Below are positions 22,293 through 31,805 of a stretch of 64,000 nucleotides of DNA, in pieces. Both the position numbers and the translations under genes were made by a program. The notes beneath the pieces were generated by a model that had not been told where the DNA came from, made no database searches, and saw nothing but the letters and a program-made list of their open reading frames with translations. Source of the DNA: Rhodoferax sp. BAB1. Lineage in GTDB: Bacteria > Pseudomonadota > Gammaproteobacteria > Burkholderiales > Burkholderiaceae_C. The stretch spans positions 1,136,001 to 1,200,000 of the forward strand of contig NZ_CP054424.1 of the NCBI RefSeq assembly GCF_013334205.1. Reading direction: 5' to 3'. The first letter of the stretch is position 1. Each line of letters starts with the position of its first letter.

Positions 22293-22369
22293 AGGCGCGT
22301 AGCTCAGCTGGTTAGAGCACCACCTTGACATGGTGGGGGTCGTTGGTTCGAGTCCAATCGCGCCTACCA
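22293..22369 (+). tRNA. tRNA-Val (anticodon GAC)
   Basis: A 77-nt cloverleaf with encoded CCA. The acceptor stem AGGCGCG pairs perfectly with CGCGCCT. The D-arm (GCTCAGCTGGTTAGAGC) and T-arm (GTTGG-TTCGAGT-CCAAT) are standard. The anticodon stem CCACC/GGTGG holds the loop TTGACAT, giving anticodon GAC. No terminator and no integrated element were seen next to it. Confidence 0.97.
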
Positions 22370-22496
22370 AAATCCCTTTCCGTCTTGTTGCCATCCGCTC
22401 TCAGGGTAAACCTTGGGGCGGTGGCGCAGGCGGCTTCCTAGAATGTGTTGCAGCGCAATACATGAAAACGGTTCACAGGACCGAGGAGATCAGGGT

Positions 22497-23030
22497 ATGA
22501 AAGAAAAAAAGGGTGAGGCTGCTGCAGGCGCTGAGCGGATCATCAAGAAATATCCCAACCGCCGTCTGTACGACACCCGCACGTCGAGTTACATCACGCT
22601 GACGGAAATCAAGCAGCTGGTCATGGAAGGCGCCCCCTTCGTGGTGCGCGACGCCAAGACCAGCGAAGACCTCACGCGCAGCATCCTGCTGCAGATCATC
22701 CTGGAAGAAGAGGCGGGCGGCTCGCCCATGTTCAGCACCTCGGTGCTGTCCAACATCATCCGCTTCTACGGCCATGCCATGCAGGGCTTCATGGGCGGTT
22801 ATCTTGAGAAGAACATCCAGTCCCTGCAGGACGTGCAGACCAGGCTCGCCGAGCAGTCCAAGGGGCTGAGCCCTGAGATGTGGACGCAGTTCATGGCCAT
22901 GCAGACACCCGTGATGCAGGGCCTGGTGACGCAGAACCTGGAGCAGTCCCAGCACCTGTTCGCACAGATGCAGGAGCAGATGCAGAAGCAGACCGAGCAG
23001 ATGCTGGAGACCTTTGGCCTCAAGCGCTGA
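22497..23030 (+). CDS. phaR: Polyhydroxyalkanoate synthesis repressor PhaR
   Basis: The 177-residue protein has the PhaR N-terminal DNA-binding domain (IIKKYPNRRLYDTRTSSYIT) followed by the PHB accumulation regulatory domain and a Gln/Met-rich C-terminal coil (LFAQMQEQMQKQTEQMLETF). PhaR binds PHA granules and DNA and represses phasin and PHA genes until polymer accumulates. The ATG at 22497 has GAGGAG 9 bp upstream; a frame starting at 22413 lacks this. No PHA synthase or phasin gene is in the window, so it acts in trans. Confidence 0.95.
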   Translation: MKEKKGEAAAGAERIIKKYPNRRLYDTRTSSYITLTEIKQLVMEGAPFVVRDAKTSEDLTRSILLQIILEEEAGGSPMFSTSVLSNIIRFYGHAMQGFMGGYLEKNIQSLQDVQTRLAEQSKGLSPEMWTQFMAMQTPVMQGLVTQNLEQSQHLFAQMQEQMQKQTEQMLETFGLKR

Positions 23031-23051
23031 ACTGCGGGCCGCGGATGCGGC

Positions 23052-23057
23052 GACAAT
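23052..23057 (+). promoter_or_regulatory. Candidate -10 element (GACAAT) for the C26 hydrolase gene
   Basis: GACAAT, 6 bp (GGCCAC) and then ATG at 23064. No ribosome site is visible in the 33-bp gap after phaR. Confidence 0.45.
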
Positions 23058-23063
23058 GGCCAC

Positions 23064-23843
23064 ATGAATGCCGGTCGTCCACCCCTGCGCATCGGCCTGT
23101 CGGCGCGGCTCTTCCATCCTGAGCCCGGCGCCAGCGGCCTCAAGACCAAGACCCTGCTGGTGTTCGAGCAGTCGGTGGCCCAGTGGGCCATGGCGCGCGA
23201 CGTGCTGCTGCTCATGGTGCCTTCGGTGGTGCAGGGCGGCGAGCTCATGCGCAGCAACATCCGGTTGCGCAATTACGCCGAGTACCTCGACGGCCTGATC
23301 CTGCAGGGGGGGGCCGACGTCAGCCCGCGGGCCTATGGTGAGGAGCCGCTGCGACCCGAGTGGAGTGGCGACCCGGTGCGCGACGCCTACGAACTGGAAC
23401 TGGTGCACGAGTTCATGGAAGCCGGCAAGCCTGTCCTGGGTATCTGCCGCGGCATGCAGTTGCTCAACGTGGCGCTGGGGGGCTCGCTCTACCAGGACCT
23501 GCGCACGCAGCGTCCTGAAACCGACGACCACGAGAGCGGCCACTACGACCAGCATGTGCACAGCGTGCGCTTTGAGCCGGAGGGCCAGATGGCCGGCTGG
23601 TTCGGTGGCCTGCCCGGTGGCAAGGTGGTGTCCATCCACCATCAGGCCATCAACCGCCTGGGCCGCGACATCGCGGTCGAGGCCGTGAGCGAGGATGGCG
23701 TGATCGAGGCCATCCGCTGGAACGGCGGCAGCTTTGTCTGTGGCGTGCAATGGCACCCGGAGTTTCACGGCGGTCTGCCGGAGGGCGGCCTGCTGGACTG
23801 CAACCCGCTGCTGGAGGCTTTCCTGTCCGCGGCGCGGCGCTGA
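23064..23843 (+). CDS. Gamma-glutamyl-gamma-aminobutyrate hydrolase-like (peptidase C26) protein
   Basis: The 259-residue class-I glutamine-amidotransferase-fold enzyme has the nucleophile Cys in [19 protein letters not shown] and the catalytic His in [32 protein letters not shown] is the strand-loop typical of PuuD/C26 hydrolases. These cytosolic enzymes cleave gamma-glutamyl bonds, for example in putrescine breakdown; no puu genes lie nearby, so the substrate is uncertain. The start has no Shine-Dalgarno but a GACAAT 6 bp upstream. It lies between phaR and rimO on the same strand. Confidence 0.87.
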   Translation: MNAGRPPLRIGLSARLFHPEPGASGLKTKTLLVFEQSVAQWAMARDVLLLMVPSVVQGGELMRSNIRLRNYAEYLDGLILQGGADVSPRAYGEEPLRPEWSGDPVRDAYELELVHEFMEAGKPVLGICRGMQLLNVALGGSLYQDLRTQRPETDDHESGHYDQHVHSVRFEPEGQMAGWFGGLPGGKVVSIHHQAINRLGRDIAVEAVSEDGVIEAIRWNGGSFVCGVQWHPEFHGGLPEGGLLDCNPLLEAFLSAARR

Positions 23844-23887
23844 GACGGCCGCCCGCTCGGGGGGCGGACCGGCGGGGCGAATACTGG

Positions 23888-23893
23888 GACAAT
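23888..23893 (+). promoter_or_regulatory. Candidate -10 element (GACAAT) for rimO
   Basis: GACAAT, 6 bp (AGCGGC) and then the rimO ATG at 23900. The gene has no Shine-Dalgarno sequence. Same hexamer and spacing as the gene before it. Confidence 0.5.
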
Positions 23894-23899
23894 AGCGGC

Positions 23900-25300
23900 A
23901 TGAACGATGTCCTGTCTCCAGCTGCCGGTACGCAGCCTCCCAAAGTCGGTTTTGTCAGCCTGGGCTGCCCCAAGGCGCTGACCGATTCCGAACTCATCCT
24001 CACCCAGCTCAGTGCCGAGGGTTACCAGACCTCCAAGACCTTCCAGGGGGCGGATCTGGTCATCGTCAACACCTGCGGTTTCATCGACGATGCCGTCAAG
24101 GAAAGCCTGGACACCATCGGCGAGGCCCTGGCCGAGAACGGCAAGGTCATCGTGACGGGCTGCCTGGGCGCCAAGACCGGTGAGGACGGCGGCAACATGG
24201 TCAAGCAGATGCACCCCAGCGTGCTGGCCGTGACCGGCCCGCATGCCACGCAGGAGGTGATGGACGCGGTGCACGCGCATCTGCCCAAGCCGCACGACCC
24301 CTTCATCGACCTGGTGCCGGGCGCCTTCGGCGAGGCCGGGCTCAAGCTCACGCCGCGCCACTATGCCTACCTGAAGATCAGCGAGGGCTGCAACCACCGC
24401 TGCACCTTCTGCATCATCCCTTCGATGCGCGGTGACCTGGTGTCGCGACCGGTGGGTGATGTGCTGAAGGAAGCCAAGGCCCTGTTCGAAGGTGGTGTGA
24501 AGGAACTGCTGGTGATCAGCCAGGACACCTCGGCCTACGGTGTGGATGTGAAGTACCGCACCGGTTTCTGGGACGGCAAGCCGGTCAAGACGCGTATGCT
24601 GGACTTGGTGCAGTCCCTGGGTGAGCTGGCCGAGGCGCACGGCGCCTGGGTGCGCCTGCATTACGTCTATCCCTACCCCCATGTGGACGACATCCTGCCG
24701 CTGATGGCCACCGGCAAGGTGCTGCCTTATCTGGATGTGCCGTTCCAGCACAGCCACCCCGAGGTGCTGCGGCGCATGAAACGCCCGGCCAGCGGCGAGC
24801 GCAATCTGGAGCGCATCCAGCGCTGGCGCGAGATCTGCCCCGAGCTGGTGATCCGCAGCACCTTCATCGCTGGGTTCCCGGGCGAGACCGAAGAGGAATT
24901 CGAGCACCTGCTGGGTTTCCTGCGCGAGGCGCAGATCGACCGTGCCGGCTGTTTTGCCTACAGCCCGGTCCAGGGTGCGGCGGCCAACGAATTGCCGGGC
25001 ATGTTGCCCGAGGCCCTGCGCGAGGAGCGCCGGGCCCGGTTCATGGCGGTCGCTGAAGAGGTGTCGACGCAGCGCCTGCAGCGCCGCATCGGTGCCACCA
25101 TGCAGGTGCTGGTGGACTCGGCCCCGGCCCTGGGCCGCAAGGGCGGGGTGGGTCGCAGCTACGCCGACGCGCCCGAGATCGACGGCCTGGTGCAGTTGCT
25201 GCCGCCGGAGAAGATCAGCAAGACGCTGAAGGTCGGGGAGTTCACACGGGCGCGCATCGTCGGCACGCAGGGCCACGATCTGGTGGCGGTGCCGGTGTGA
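23900..25300 (+). CDS. rimO: Ribosomal protein S12 methylthiotransferase
   Basis: The 466-residue radical-SAM enzyme adds a methylthio group to Asp88 of S12. The N-terminal UPF0004 domain has cluster-binding cysteines in [25 protein letters not shown] and [10 protein letters not shown]. The radical-SAM CxxxCxxC motif is [22 protein letters not shown]-terminal TRAM domain ends the protein. The ATG at 23900 is chosen because the RimO core follows directly; a longer upstream frame overlaps the preceding gene. It is followed by tRNA-Leu on the other strand. Confidence 0.97.
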   Translation: MNDVLSPAAGTQPPKVGFVSLGCPKALTDSELILTQLSAEGYQTSKTFQGADLVIVNTCGFIDDAVKESLDTIGEALAENGKVIVTGCLGAKTGEDGGNMVKQMHPSVLAVTGPHATQEVMDAVHAHLPKPHDPFIDLVPGAFGEAGLKLTPRHYAYLKISEGCNHRCTFCIIPSMRGDLVSRPVGDVLKEAKALFEGGVKELLVISQDTSAYGVDVKYRTGFWDGKPVKTRMLDLVQSLGELAEAHGAWVRLHYVYPYPHVDDILPLMATGKVLPYLDVPFQHSHPEVLRRMKRPASGERNLERIQRWREICPELVIRSTFIAGFPGETEEEFEHLLGFLREAQIDRAGCFAYSPVQGAAANELPGMLPEALREERRARFMAVAEEVSTQRLQRRIGATMQVLVDSAPALGRKGGVGRSYADAPEIDGLVQLLPPEKISKTLKVGEFTRARIVGTQGHDLVAVPV

Positions 25301-25343
25301 CCGGCCTTTGCGCACACACCCGGCGCCATGCGGGCCGGGAAAT

Positions 25344-25372
25344 AAAAAAGCCGCTGAGGTCTCAGCGGCTTT
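25344..25372 (-). terminator. Intrinsic terminator of tRNA-Leu (may also serve rimO)
   Basis: A near-perfect palindrome (arms AAAGCCGCTGAG and CTCAGCGGCTTT, two central bases) is followed on the minus strand by TTTTTTATTT. It is 37 bp beyond the tRNA-Leu 3' end. On the plus strand the hairpin has only a three-T tail, so rimO termination there would be weaker. Confidence 0.8.
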
Positions 25373-25409
25373 CAGTTGGCATGAACCAGGTGGTTATGCC
25401 TTATATTGG

Positions 25410-25494
<85 letters not shown>

Positions 25495-25511
25495 ATCTCA
25501 GGAAAGCGAGA

Positions 25512-25517
25512 AGTATA
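25512..25517 (-). promoter_or_regulatory. Candidate -10 element (TATACT) of tRNA-Leu
   Basis: TATACT on the minus strand lies 17 bp upstream of the mature tRNA-Leu 5' end. It lies inside the region where the rnr mRNA would need its 5' end, so the two promoters face each other within about 60 bp. Confidence 0.5.
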
Positions 25518-25543
25518 TCAGAAATTTAGAACGCTCCAGCGGC

Positions 25544-27826
25544 CTGCTGGAAGAAATTGAAGGGACCATCAACGGACACCGTGATGGTCATGGTTTTGTG
25601 ACGCGTGATGACGGCGAACCGGATATCTATCTGCCGCCCAACGAGATGCGTGCCGTGCTGCACAAGGACCGCGTCAAGGCGCGCATCGTGCGCTTCGACC
25701 GCAAGGGTCGGCCCGAGGGCCGTGTGGTCGAGATCATGGAGCGCGCGGCGCAACCCATCATCGGCCGCCTGCTGCAGGAGAGCGGTGTCTGGCTGGTGGC
25801 CCCCGAGGACAAGCGCTACGGACAGGACATCCTGATCCCCAAGAGTGCCACCGGGCAGGCCAAGGCCGGCCAGGTGGTGGTGGTCGAACTGGTCGAGCCG
25901 CCCGCGCTCTACGGACAACCCGTGGGCCGCATCAAGGAAGTGCTGGGCGAGATCGACGACCCCGGCATGGAGATCGAGATTGCGGTGCGCAAGTACAGCG
26001 TGCCGCACGAGTTCTCCGAGGCCTGCATCGCGCAGGCGCGCGGGCTGCCCGACAAGGTGCGGGAGCAGGACAGCCGGCACCGCGTCGACCTGACTGACGT
26101 GCCGCTGGTCACCATTGACGGCGAGGATGCGCGTGACTTCGACGATGCCGTCTACTGCGAGCCGTCCACCCAGGGCCGCGGCCGGAGCGCTCAGCAAGGC
26201 TGGCGCCTGCTGGTGGCGATTGCCGACGTCAGCCATTACGTGGAGACCGGCTCGCCGATCGACGTGGATGCCTACGAACGGGCCACCAGTGTCTACTTCC
26301 CGCGTCGCGTGATTCCCATGCTGCCGGAGAAACTCTCCAACGGCCTGTGCTCGCTGAACCCCGACGTGGACCGCCTGTGCATGGTCTGCGACATGTTCGT
26401 CAGCAGCGAGGGCGAGGTCACGGCCTACCAGTTCTACCCGGCCGTGATGCACAGCCATGCACGCTTCACCTACACCGAGGTGGCGGCCATCCTGGCCAAC
26501 ACGCGCGGGCCGGAAGCAGCCAAGCGCAAGGAGCGCATCCAGGACTTGCTCAACCTGCACGACGTCTACCGCGCCCTGCTGGCCGCGCGCGCCAAGCGCG
26601 GTGCGGTGGACTTCGAGACCACCGAGACGCAGATCATCTGCGACGACAGCGGCCGCATCGAGAAGATCGTGCCGCGCACGCGCAATGACGCGCATCGCCT
26701 GATCGAGGAGGCCATGCTGGCGGCCAACGTCTGCAGTGCCGACTTCATCGGCCAGAGCAAGCACGCCGGCCTGTTCCGCGTGCACGAGGGGCCGACGCCC
26801 GAGAAGAACGAGCTGCTGCGCAACTACCTCAAGGTGACGGGCGTTGGGCTGACCATCAGCGAAGACCCAACGCCCGCGGAGTTCCAGGCCATCGCCATCG
26901 CCACCAAGGAGCGGCCCGACGCGCAGCAGATCCACTCCATGCTGCTGCGCTCCATGCAGCAGGCCATCTACACACCGCACAACAGTGGCCATTTCGGCCT
27001 GGCTTTCGAGGCCTACACCCACTTCACCAGCCCGATCCGGCGTTACCCGGACCTGCTGGTGCACCGGGTGATCAAGGCCATTCTCAACAAGACGCGGTAC
27101 CACCTGCCGGCCCTGCCCACGCCGGGTGAGGCGCATGCCAAGCTCTCCAAGCGTATCGAGAAGAGCGAGGCCGCCAAGATGAAGATCTCGGGTGAGAAGC
27201 CCAAGAAGGTCAGTGCCGAACTGATGGCCTGGCAGGCCGCCGGCCTGCACTGCAGTGCCAACGAGCGCCGCGCCGACGAAGCCAGCCGCGACGTGGAGGC
27301 CTGGCTCAAGTGCAAGTACATGCGTGAGCACCTGGGTGAGGAGTTCGGCGGCATCGTCACGTCGGCCACCAGCTTCGGCTTGTTCGTCACGCTGGACGCC
27401 ATGTATGTCGAAGGGCTCATCCACATCACCGAACTCGGTGGCGAGTACTTCCGCTTCGACGAGGCGCGCCAGGAATTGCGCGGCGAACGCACCGGCATCC
27501 GCTACGCCATCGGCACGCGGGTGCGGGTGCAGGTCAGCCGGGTGGACCTGGATGGCCGGCGCATCGACTTCCGCCTGGTGCGTGAGGGCGAGGAGCTGAC
27601 CAGTCGCGCCCTGCGCGACAAGGGGCTGGCGAACGAGGAGGCCGATGAGGCCACCGGGGCGCCGCGCAAGGCCTCGCTCAAGCGGGCGGCGCGCAGCAAA
27701 AAGGCCGGCGATGCAGGCCTGCGTGCCTTGCCCTCGCCGATCCAGGCCCTGAAGGCCTCGGTCAAGGCGGCAGCCAAGAAGGTCACCGACAAGGCCCGGG
27801 GCAAGGGACGCAAGACGCGTCGTTGA
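25544..27826 (+). CDS. rnr: Ribonuclease R (start codon uncertain)
   Basis: Ribonuclease R degrades structured RNA 3'-5'. Cold-shock domains (EGTINGHRDGHGFVTRDD) precede the RNB catalytic domain (TIDGEDARDFDDAVYCE with catalytic aspartates; GLCSLNPDVDRLCMV; YTHFTSPIRRYPDLLVHR), an S1 domain (EFGGIVTSATSFGLFVTLDA) and a basic tail. Homology begins near 25550, but no ATG, GTG or TTG lies in frame between the tRNA-Leu gene and there. CTG 25544 is given as a placeholder; CTG 25547, ATC 25517 or ATT 25556 are alternatives. A TTG at 25406 would make the protein start inside the antisense tRNA. Gene identity is sure, the start is not. Confidence 0.9.
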   Translation: MLEEIEGTINGHRDGHGFVTRDDGEPDIYLPPNEMRAVLHKDRVKARIVRFDRKGRPEGRVVEIMERAAQPIIGRLLQESGVWLVAPEDKRYGQDILIPKSATGQAKAGQVVVVELVEPPALYGQPVGRIKEVLGEIDDPGMEIEIAVRKYSVPHEFSEACIAQARGLPDKVREQDSRHRVDLTDVPLVTIDGEDARDFDDAVYCEPSTQGRGRSAQQGWRLLVAIADVSHYVETGSPIDVDAYERATSVYFPRRVIPMLPEKLSNGLCSLNPDVDRLCMVCDMFVSSEGEVTAYQFYPAVMHSHARFTYTEVAAILANTRGPEAAKRKERIQDLLNLHDVYRALLAARAKRGAVDFETTETQIICDDSGRIEKIVPRTRNDAHRLIEEAMLAANVCSADFIGQSKHAGLFRVHEGPTPEKNELLRNYLKVTGVGLTISEDPTPAEFQAIAIATKERPDAQQIHSMLLRSMQQAIYTPHNSGHFGLAFEAYTHFTSPIRRYPDLLVHRVIKAILNKTRYHLPALPTPGEAHAKLSKRIEKSEAAKMKISGEKPKKVSAELMAWQAAGLHCSANERRADEASRDVEAWLKCKYMREHLGEEFGGIVTSATSFGLFVTLDAMYVEGLIHITELGGEYFRFDEARQELRGERTGIRYAIGTRVRVQVSRVDLDGRRIDFRLVREGEELTSRALRDKGLANEEADEATGAPRKASLKRAARSKKAGDAGLRALPSPIQALKASVKAAAKKVTDKARGKGRKTRR

Positions 27827-27853
27827 GATATCGATCCGGGGAGACCGAAGCGC

Positions 27854-28609
27854 ATGAGCGGAGCGAAAAAGGTTGCCGTCGTGACCGGCGCCGGCACGGG
27901 CATAGGCAAGGCGGCGGCGCTTGCCCTGCTGAAGGACGGCTACTGCGTGGCGCTGGCCGGTCGCCGGCGTGAACCGCTGCAGCCCGTGGCCGACGCCAGC
28001 GGGGCGGGCCCATGTGTCCTGGTGCTGCCGACCGACGTGTCGCAGCCGCAGGCCGTGCGGACCCTGTTCGATGCCACCGTGCAGGTCTGGGGGCGGGTCG
28101 ATGTGCTGTTCAACAACGCCGGCGTCAACGCGCCCGGGGTGCCGCTGGAAGAGCTGCCGCTGGAGAAGTGGCAGTCCGTGGTGGACATCAACCTCACGGG
28201 CATGTTCCTGTGCATCCAGAACGCCTTTCGCGTGATGAAGGCGCAGAGCCCGCGCGGCGGCCGCATCATCAACAACGGCTCGATCTCGGCGCATGCACCG
28301 CGCCCCAACTCGATTGCCTACACCGCCACCAAACATGGCGTGATGGGCCTGACCAAGGCGGCTTCGCTGGACGGCCGCCCCTACGACATCGCCGTGGGAC
28401 AGATCGACATCGGCAATGCCGCCACCGATCTGGCGGCGCGCATGGCCAGGGGCGTGCCGCAGGCCAATGGCCAGATCGCCGTGGAGCCGCTGATGGACGT
28501 GGACATCGTGGGCCAGTCGGTGCTCTACATGGCGAATCTGCCGCTCGAAGTCAATGTGCTGTTCCATACGGTGATGGCCACCAAGATGCCTTTTGTCGGC
28601 CGCGGCTAG
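27854..28609 (+). CDS. Short-chain dehydrogenase/reductase
   Basis: The 251-residue SDR has cofactor motif [18 protein letters not shown], the NNAGVNAPG strand, Ser in [15 protein letters not shown] and the catalytic [19 protein letters not shown]. The GRR run after the second strand suggests NADPH preference (inference). The substrate is unknown. A GGGGAG ribosome site lies 11 bp upstream, and rnr ends 27 bp before, so co-transcription with rnr is possible. Its TAG stop overlaps the stop of the convergent hydrolase gene in a shared CTAG. Confidence 0.88.
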   Translation: MSGAKKVAVVTGAGTGIGKAAALALLKDGYCVALAGRRREPLQPVADASGAGPCVLVLPTDVSQPQAVRTLFDATVQVWGRVDVLFNNAGVNAPGVPLEELPLEKWQSVVDINLTGMFLCIQNAFRVMKAQSPRGGRIINNGSISAHAPRPNSIAYTATKHGVMGLTKAASLDGRPYDIAVGQIDIGNAATDLAARMARGVPQANGQIAVEPLMDVDIVGQSVLYMANLPLEVNVLFHTVMATKMPFVGRG

Positions 28610-29535
28610 CGTCGCACCAGGCTTTGCAGGAAAACTGCATAACGTTGCGCCGCCACGTCCGGCGCTTCCATCATGGGCAGATGCCCCGCTTGTGGCAGCA
28701 CCTCGATTCCGGCTCGTGTGTTCAGGTCGCGCAGCACCTTTGCACCCGTGGCGTCGAAGACCCGGTCCTGTCCGCCCCACAGCACCAGCAGCGGGCTTTT
28801 CAGCCCGGCAATGCGCTCGTGCAGCAGGTGGCGATCCTTGAGCTGTTCGCGCCACAGGCGCAGGTTCGAGGGCGCGCGGTCCAGCGCCTGGGCCTGTGCG
28901 GCCCGCATGACGGGATAGGGCAGGAAGGGTGGCTGCGCGAAAAGCAAGGCCATCATCCCTTCGAATTCCTGCGCATTGCGGGCGACCAGGGGCGCCCGTC
29001 CGGCCTCGATTTGCAGATCCATGTCGCTGGGCAGCGGGGTGCGGATGCCATGCGGGGCGCCGATGAAGGCCACGCTGGTGATGCGTCCGGGCTGCTCCAG
29101 TGCCAGCAGGGCGGCCAGCGTACCGCCCATGGAACTGCCTGCCAGGTGCACGGTGCGGACCGCCAGGGCATCGAGCAGCGCGGCCAGGCGTTGTGTCTGC
29201 GCGGCATAGTCGTAGGGTTCGTGCTCCAGGCGCGTGCTGGCGCCAAAACCCGGCAGGTCCGGCGCGATGACGCGGTAGTGCGCGGTCAGGCTGCGTGCGA
29301 AGTCCACCCAGTGGTCCTTTTCGGCAAAGAGGCCGTGCAGCAGCACCACGGTCTCGCCGCGGCCGCCTTCCAGATAGGAGATGCGGTGTGATCCGACCTG
29401 GATGCTGCGCTCTTCCAGGCCGGCGGACCGGCGATGCAGATCGACCAGGGCGGGGCGGAACGCTTCCGGTATGCCGTACCAGGCGGCGGGAGCGAGCAAG
29501 GCCAGGACGGCCAGGGCGAGGGCGAGACGCTTCAA
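28606..29535 (-). CDS. Alpha/beta-fold hydrolase with N-terminal membrane anchor
   Basis: The 309-residue hydrolase has an N-terminal hydrophobic helix ([18 protein letters not shown]), so it is probably anchored to the membrane or secreted. The triad is visible: nucleophile Ser in [15 protein letters not shown], an acid near [15 protein letters not shown], and His in [27 protein letters not shown] is the oxyanion strand. It resembles esterases or C-C hydrolases. The start is TTG at 29535 because AAGGAG lies 7 bp upstream; a longer frame to 29694 crosses the divergent araC-type promoter. The divergent AraC regulator may control it (inference). Confidence 0.87.
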   Translation of the reverse strand: MKRLALALAVLALLAPAAWYGIPEAFRPALVDLHRRSAGLEERSIQVGSHRISYLEGGRGETVVLLHGLFAEKDHWVDFARSLTAHYRVIAPDLPGFGASTRLEHEPYDYAAQTQRLAALLDALAVRTVHLAGSSMGGTLAALLALEQPGRITSVAFIGAPHGIRTPLPSDMDLQIEAGRAPLVARNAQEFEGMMALLFAQPPFLPYPVMRAAQAQALDRAPSNLRLWREQLKDRHLLHERIAGLKSPLLVLWGGQDRVFDATGAKVLRDLNTRAGIEVLPQAGHLPMMEAPDVAAQRYAVFLQSLVRR

Positions 29536-29614
29536 TCGGAACTCCTTGAATCTGGCGGCCGGTCCATCCAGTCGCCGAGGCGCAAGACTAGTCCCGGGAG
29601 CCGAAAAAGACTTG

Positions 29615-29620
29615 TACGAT
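29615..29620 (+). promoter_or_regulatory. Candidate -10 element (TACGAT) for the AraC-family gene
   Basis: TACGAT, 6 bp (TGGGCT) and then the ATG at 29627. No ribosome site is visible. Weaker hexamer than the others of this type. Confidence 0.4.
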
Positions 29621-29626
29621 TGGGCT

Positions 29627-30358
29627 ATGCCTGCACAGAACAGCCTGACGCTGGGTGCCGATCGGGCCCTGTACCTCGGTGAACTGCCCGCCACCGGCTG
29701 GCACCGTCATGCCTCGCCGGTGTTCCTGCAGGGGCTGTCGGGCCGGTTCGCCCTGCACCTGGCGGGGCGGGTCGAGACCTGCCACAGTGCCCTGATCGAT
29801 ACCGGCATCGAACATGTCTTCGACCCCTGCGGAGAAAGCGTGGCCCTGGTCTATCTGGAGCCGGATGCGCCCGAGGCGCGCAGTCTGCGCGCCCTCTTCC
29901 AGCAGCAGGGCGGCGTGATCCTGGATCCGGCCCGGCCTGTGCTCGCACGCAGTGCCAGCCAGACGCGTCTGCGGGCCTTCGACCTGCCGGCCCTGCTACG
30001 CCCCAGTCTGCCGGGCGTGACGCCGATGGACGCACGCGTGGCGCGCAGCCTGAGACTGATGCGCCAGGGAGCGGAGGGACCGCTGTCGCGCGAGATCGCG
30101 GCGGCCGCCGTGCATCTGTCGGCCTCGCGTTTCAACCACCTGTTCCGCGACGAGGTGGGCGTGAGTTTCCGCGACTATCGCATCTGGTCCCAGGTGCGCA
30201 GCGCCATGTCGGCCCTGGGGACGAGCCCGCGTCTCACCGATGCAGCCCTGAGTGGCGCCTTCGTCGATTCCTCGCACTTCAGCCGCATGTTCCGCCAGAC
30301 GTTCGGCATGACACCGTCCAGCGTGCTCAAGCCCTTGCGCGAGGTCCGTCGGGTCTAG
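29627..30358 (+). CDS. AraC-family transcriptional regulator
   Basis: The 243-residue regulator has a cupin-like N-terminal sensor (GWHRHASPVFLQGLSGRF) and a C-terminal double helix-turn-helix (REIAAAAVHLSASRFNHLFRD for the first; DSSHFSRMFRQTFGMTPSSV for the second). The ATG at 29627 is used because the cupin begins there; upstream frame is antisense hydrolase. It diverges from the alpha/beta hydrolase across 91 bp, the probable target. It converges on the NAD(P)HX repair gene, sharing a CTAG that contains both stop codons. Ligand unknown. Confidence 0.9.
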   Translation: MPAQNSLTLGADRALYLGELPATGWHRHASPVFLQGLSGRFALHLAGRVETCHSALIDTGIEHVFDPCGESVALVYLEPDAPEARSLRALFQQQGGVILDPARPVLARSASQTRLRAFDLPALLRPSLPGVTPMDARVARSLRLMRQGAEGPLSREIAAAAVHLSASRFNHLFRDEVGVSFRDYRIWSQVRSAMSALGTSPRLTDAALSGAFVDSSHFSRMFRQTFGMTPSSVLKPLREVRRV

Positions 30359-31791
30359 CCGCGCCGCGCGAGGGCGTCGGCGGTCAGCGGCTGGTCCGGC
30401 GGCCAGGCGTCGGCAGCCAGGCCGTGCAGCCAGACGGCGGCGCAAGCGGCCTCAAACGCGTGTTCGCCCTGCGCCAGGCGCGCACCGATCAGCCCGGCCA
30501 GCACGTCGCCGGTGCCGGCGGTGGCCAGGCGTGCATTGCCGGTCGGGTTGATGACGGGCAGCCGGCCCGGTGCGGCCATCACCGTGCCCGAGCCTTTCAG
30601 GACCACGGTGCAGCCGAACTGCTGCGCCAGCTTTTGCGCGGCTGCCAGCCGGTCGGCTTGCACGGCCGCCGTCGTGCAGGCCAGCAGGCGCGCCGCCTCC
30701 AGCGGATGCGGGGTCAGCACGGTCTGCCGCTGACGCGCGCCGCGCGCCGCCAGGAGGGTTGCGAACTGGCTGTCGTTTGCTATCGAATTAAGAGCGTCTG
30801 CATCCAGCACCAGGCGCGGCGCGGTTGACAGCAGGCGTGGCAGATGTGCGGCGATGGCCTGGCCGCCGCCGCAGCCGGCCACCACGGTCCCTGCGGCGAC
30901 GTCCAGTGCCGTGGGCACGCGGAACATCAGCTCAGGGTGCGTGGGGTCCACCGTCATGTCGTCGTCATCGAGCAGGCCGACATAAACACGACCGGCGCCA
31001 TGGTGCAGCGCTGCACTGGCAGCCAGCAGGGCGGCACCGCTCATGCCGCGTGCGCCGCCGATGACGGCCACATCACCATAACTGCCCTTGTGTGTGGCAT
31101 GCCGGCGGCGAGCCGTAGCGGGTGCCCCCCCCAGCCTCGCCTGGGGGGCGGTGGACCCCAGGTCTGCGCCGAGGGACTCGTACCAGACCGCACCGGTCTG
31201 GTCGCGGCCCTGCGCCGTGTAGAGACCGGGTTTGAGTGTGAGCAGGCAAAGCGTGTGGCTGGCGCGTACGCAAGGGCCAGGCGTGGCGCCGGTGTCGGCG
31301 TTCAGGCCGGAGGGCAGGTCAACCGCCAGCACCGGCACGGCCAGGCTGTTGATGTGTGTGATCCAGTCGGCCAGCCGGCCTTCGGGCGCACGGTTCGCGC
31401 CAGTGCCGAGCAGGGCGTCGATGCAGATATCGCAGTCCGCGGGCGGGGCGTCGACAAAGCGCACACCGGCCGCCACGGCGCGTGCGTGCGAGGCGCGGGC
31501 GTCGGTGGGGGCGGTGTCAGCGGTGCCGAGCCAGGTTACGAGCGGTGTCTTGCCCCACTGCTGCAGGTGCATGGCCGCTTCCAGGCCGTCGCCGCCGTTG
31601 TTGCCGGGACCGCAGGCGATCCAGTAGCGGCGCGCGTGCGGAGCGATGGCCAGGGCCAGCCGGGCCGTGGCCAGGCCGGCGCGCTGCATCAGGGCATGGG
31701 GCGCCAGCGTGCTGGCGAGCGCTGCTTCCAGCGCGCGCGTGGCGTCTGCGCTGTACAGGGGGTGGGGCTGGCCGGAGGGGACGCGTTGCAT
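30355..31791 (-). CDS. nnrD: Bifunctional NAD(P)HX epimerase / ADP-dependent dehydratase
   Basis: The 478-residue protein joins two repair activities that restore damaged NAD(P)H hydrates. The N-terminal YjeF epimerase domain (1-215) has WIACGPGNNGGDGLEAA and DICIDALLGTGANR. The C-terminal ribokinase-like dehydratase has LTPHPLEAARLL, VVLKGSGTVMAAP and ATAGTGDVLAGLIGA with the phosphate-binding loop. The ATG is 14 bp after the upstream MBL-fold gene, so it is third in a likely HDOD-MBL-nnr operon. Some annotators call this fusion nnrE/nnrD or yjeF. Confidence 0.95.
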   Translation of the reverse strand: MQRVPSGQPHPLYSADATRALEAALASTLAPHALMQRAGLATARLALAIAPHARRYWIACGPGNNGGDGLEAAMHLQQWGKTPLVTWLGTADTAPTDARASHARAVAAGVRFVDAPPADCDICIDALLGTGANRAPEGRLADWITHINSLAVPVLAVDLPSGLNADTGATPGPCVRASHTLCLLTLKPGLYTAQGRDQTGAVWYESLGADLGSTAPQARLGGAPATARRRHATHKGSYGDVAVIGGARGMSGAALLAASAALHHGAGRVYVGLLDDDDMTVDPTHPELMFRVPTALDVAAGTVVAGCGGGQAIAAHLPRLLSTAPRLVLDADALNSIANDSQFATLLAARGARQRQTVLTPHPLEAARLLACTTAAVQADRLAAAQKLAQQFGCTVVLKGSGTVMAAPGRLPVINPTGNARLATAGTGDVLAGLIGARLAQGEHAFEAACAAVWLHGLAADAWPPDQPLTADALARRG

Positions 31792-31805
31792 GGAGCCGGC
31801 CCGGC

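Noticed and set aside
22293..22369. tRNA-Val as an integration site for a mobile element
   Set aside because: No integrase, no duplicated tRNA 3' end and no composition change were seen nearby; flanking genes look native.
22161..22394. N-terminal extension of the SDR gene
   Set aside because: It would translate across the tRNA-Val gene and a longer start lacks a ribosome site; ATG 22160 has AGGAG at good distance.
29536..29694. N-terminal extension of the alpha/beta hydrolase
   Set aside because: It crosses the divergent AraC-type promoter and start; TTG 29535 has AAGGAG 7 bp upstream and is followed by the signal-anchor helix.
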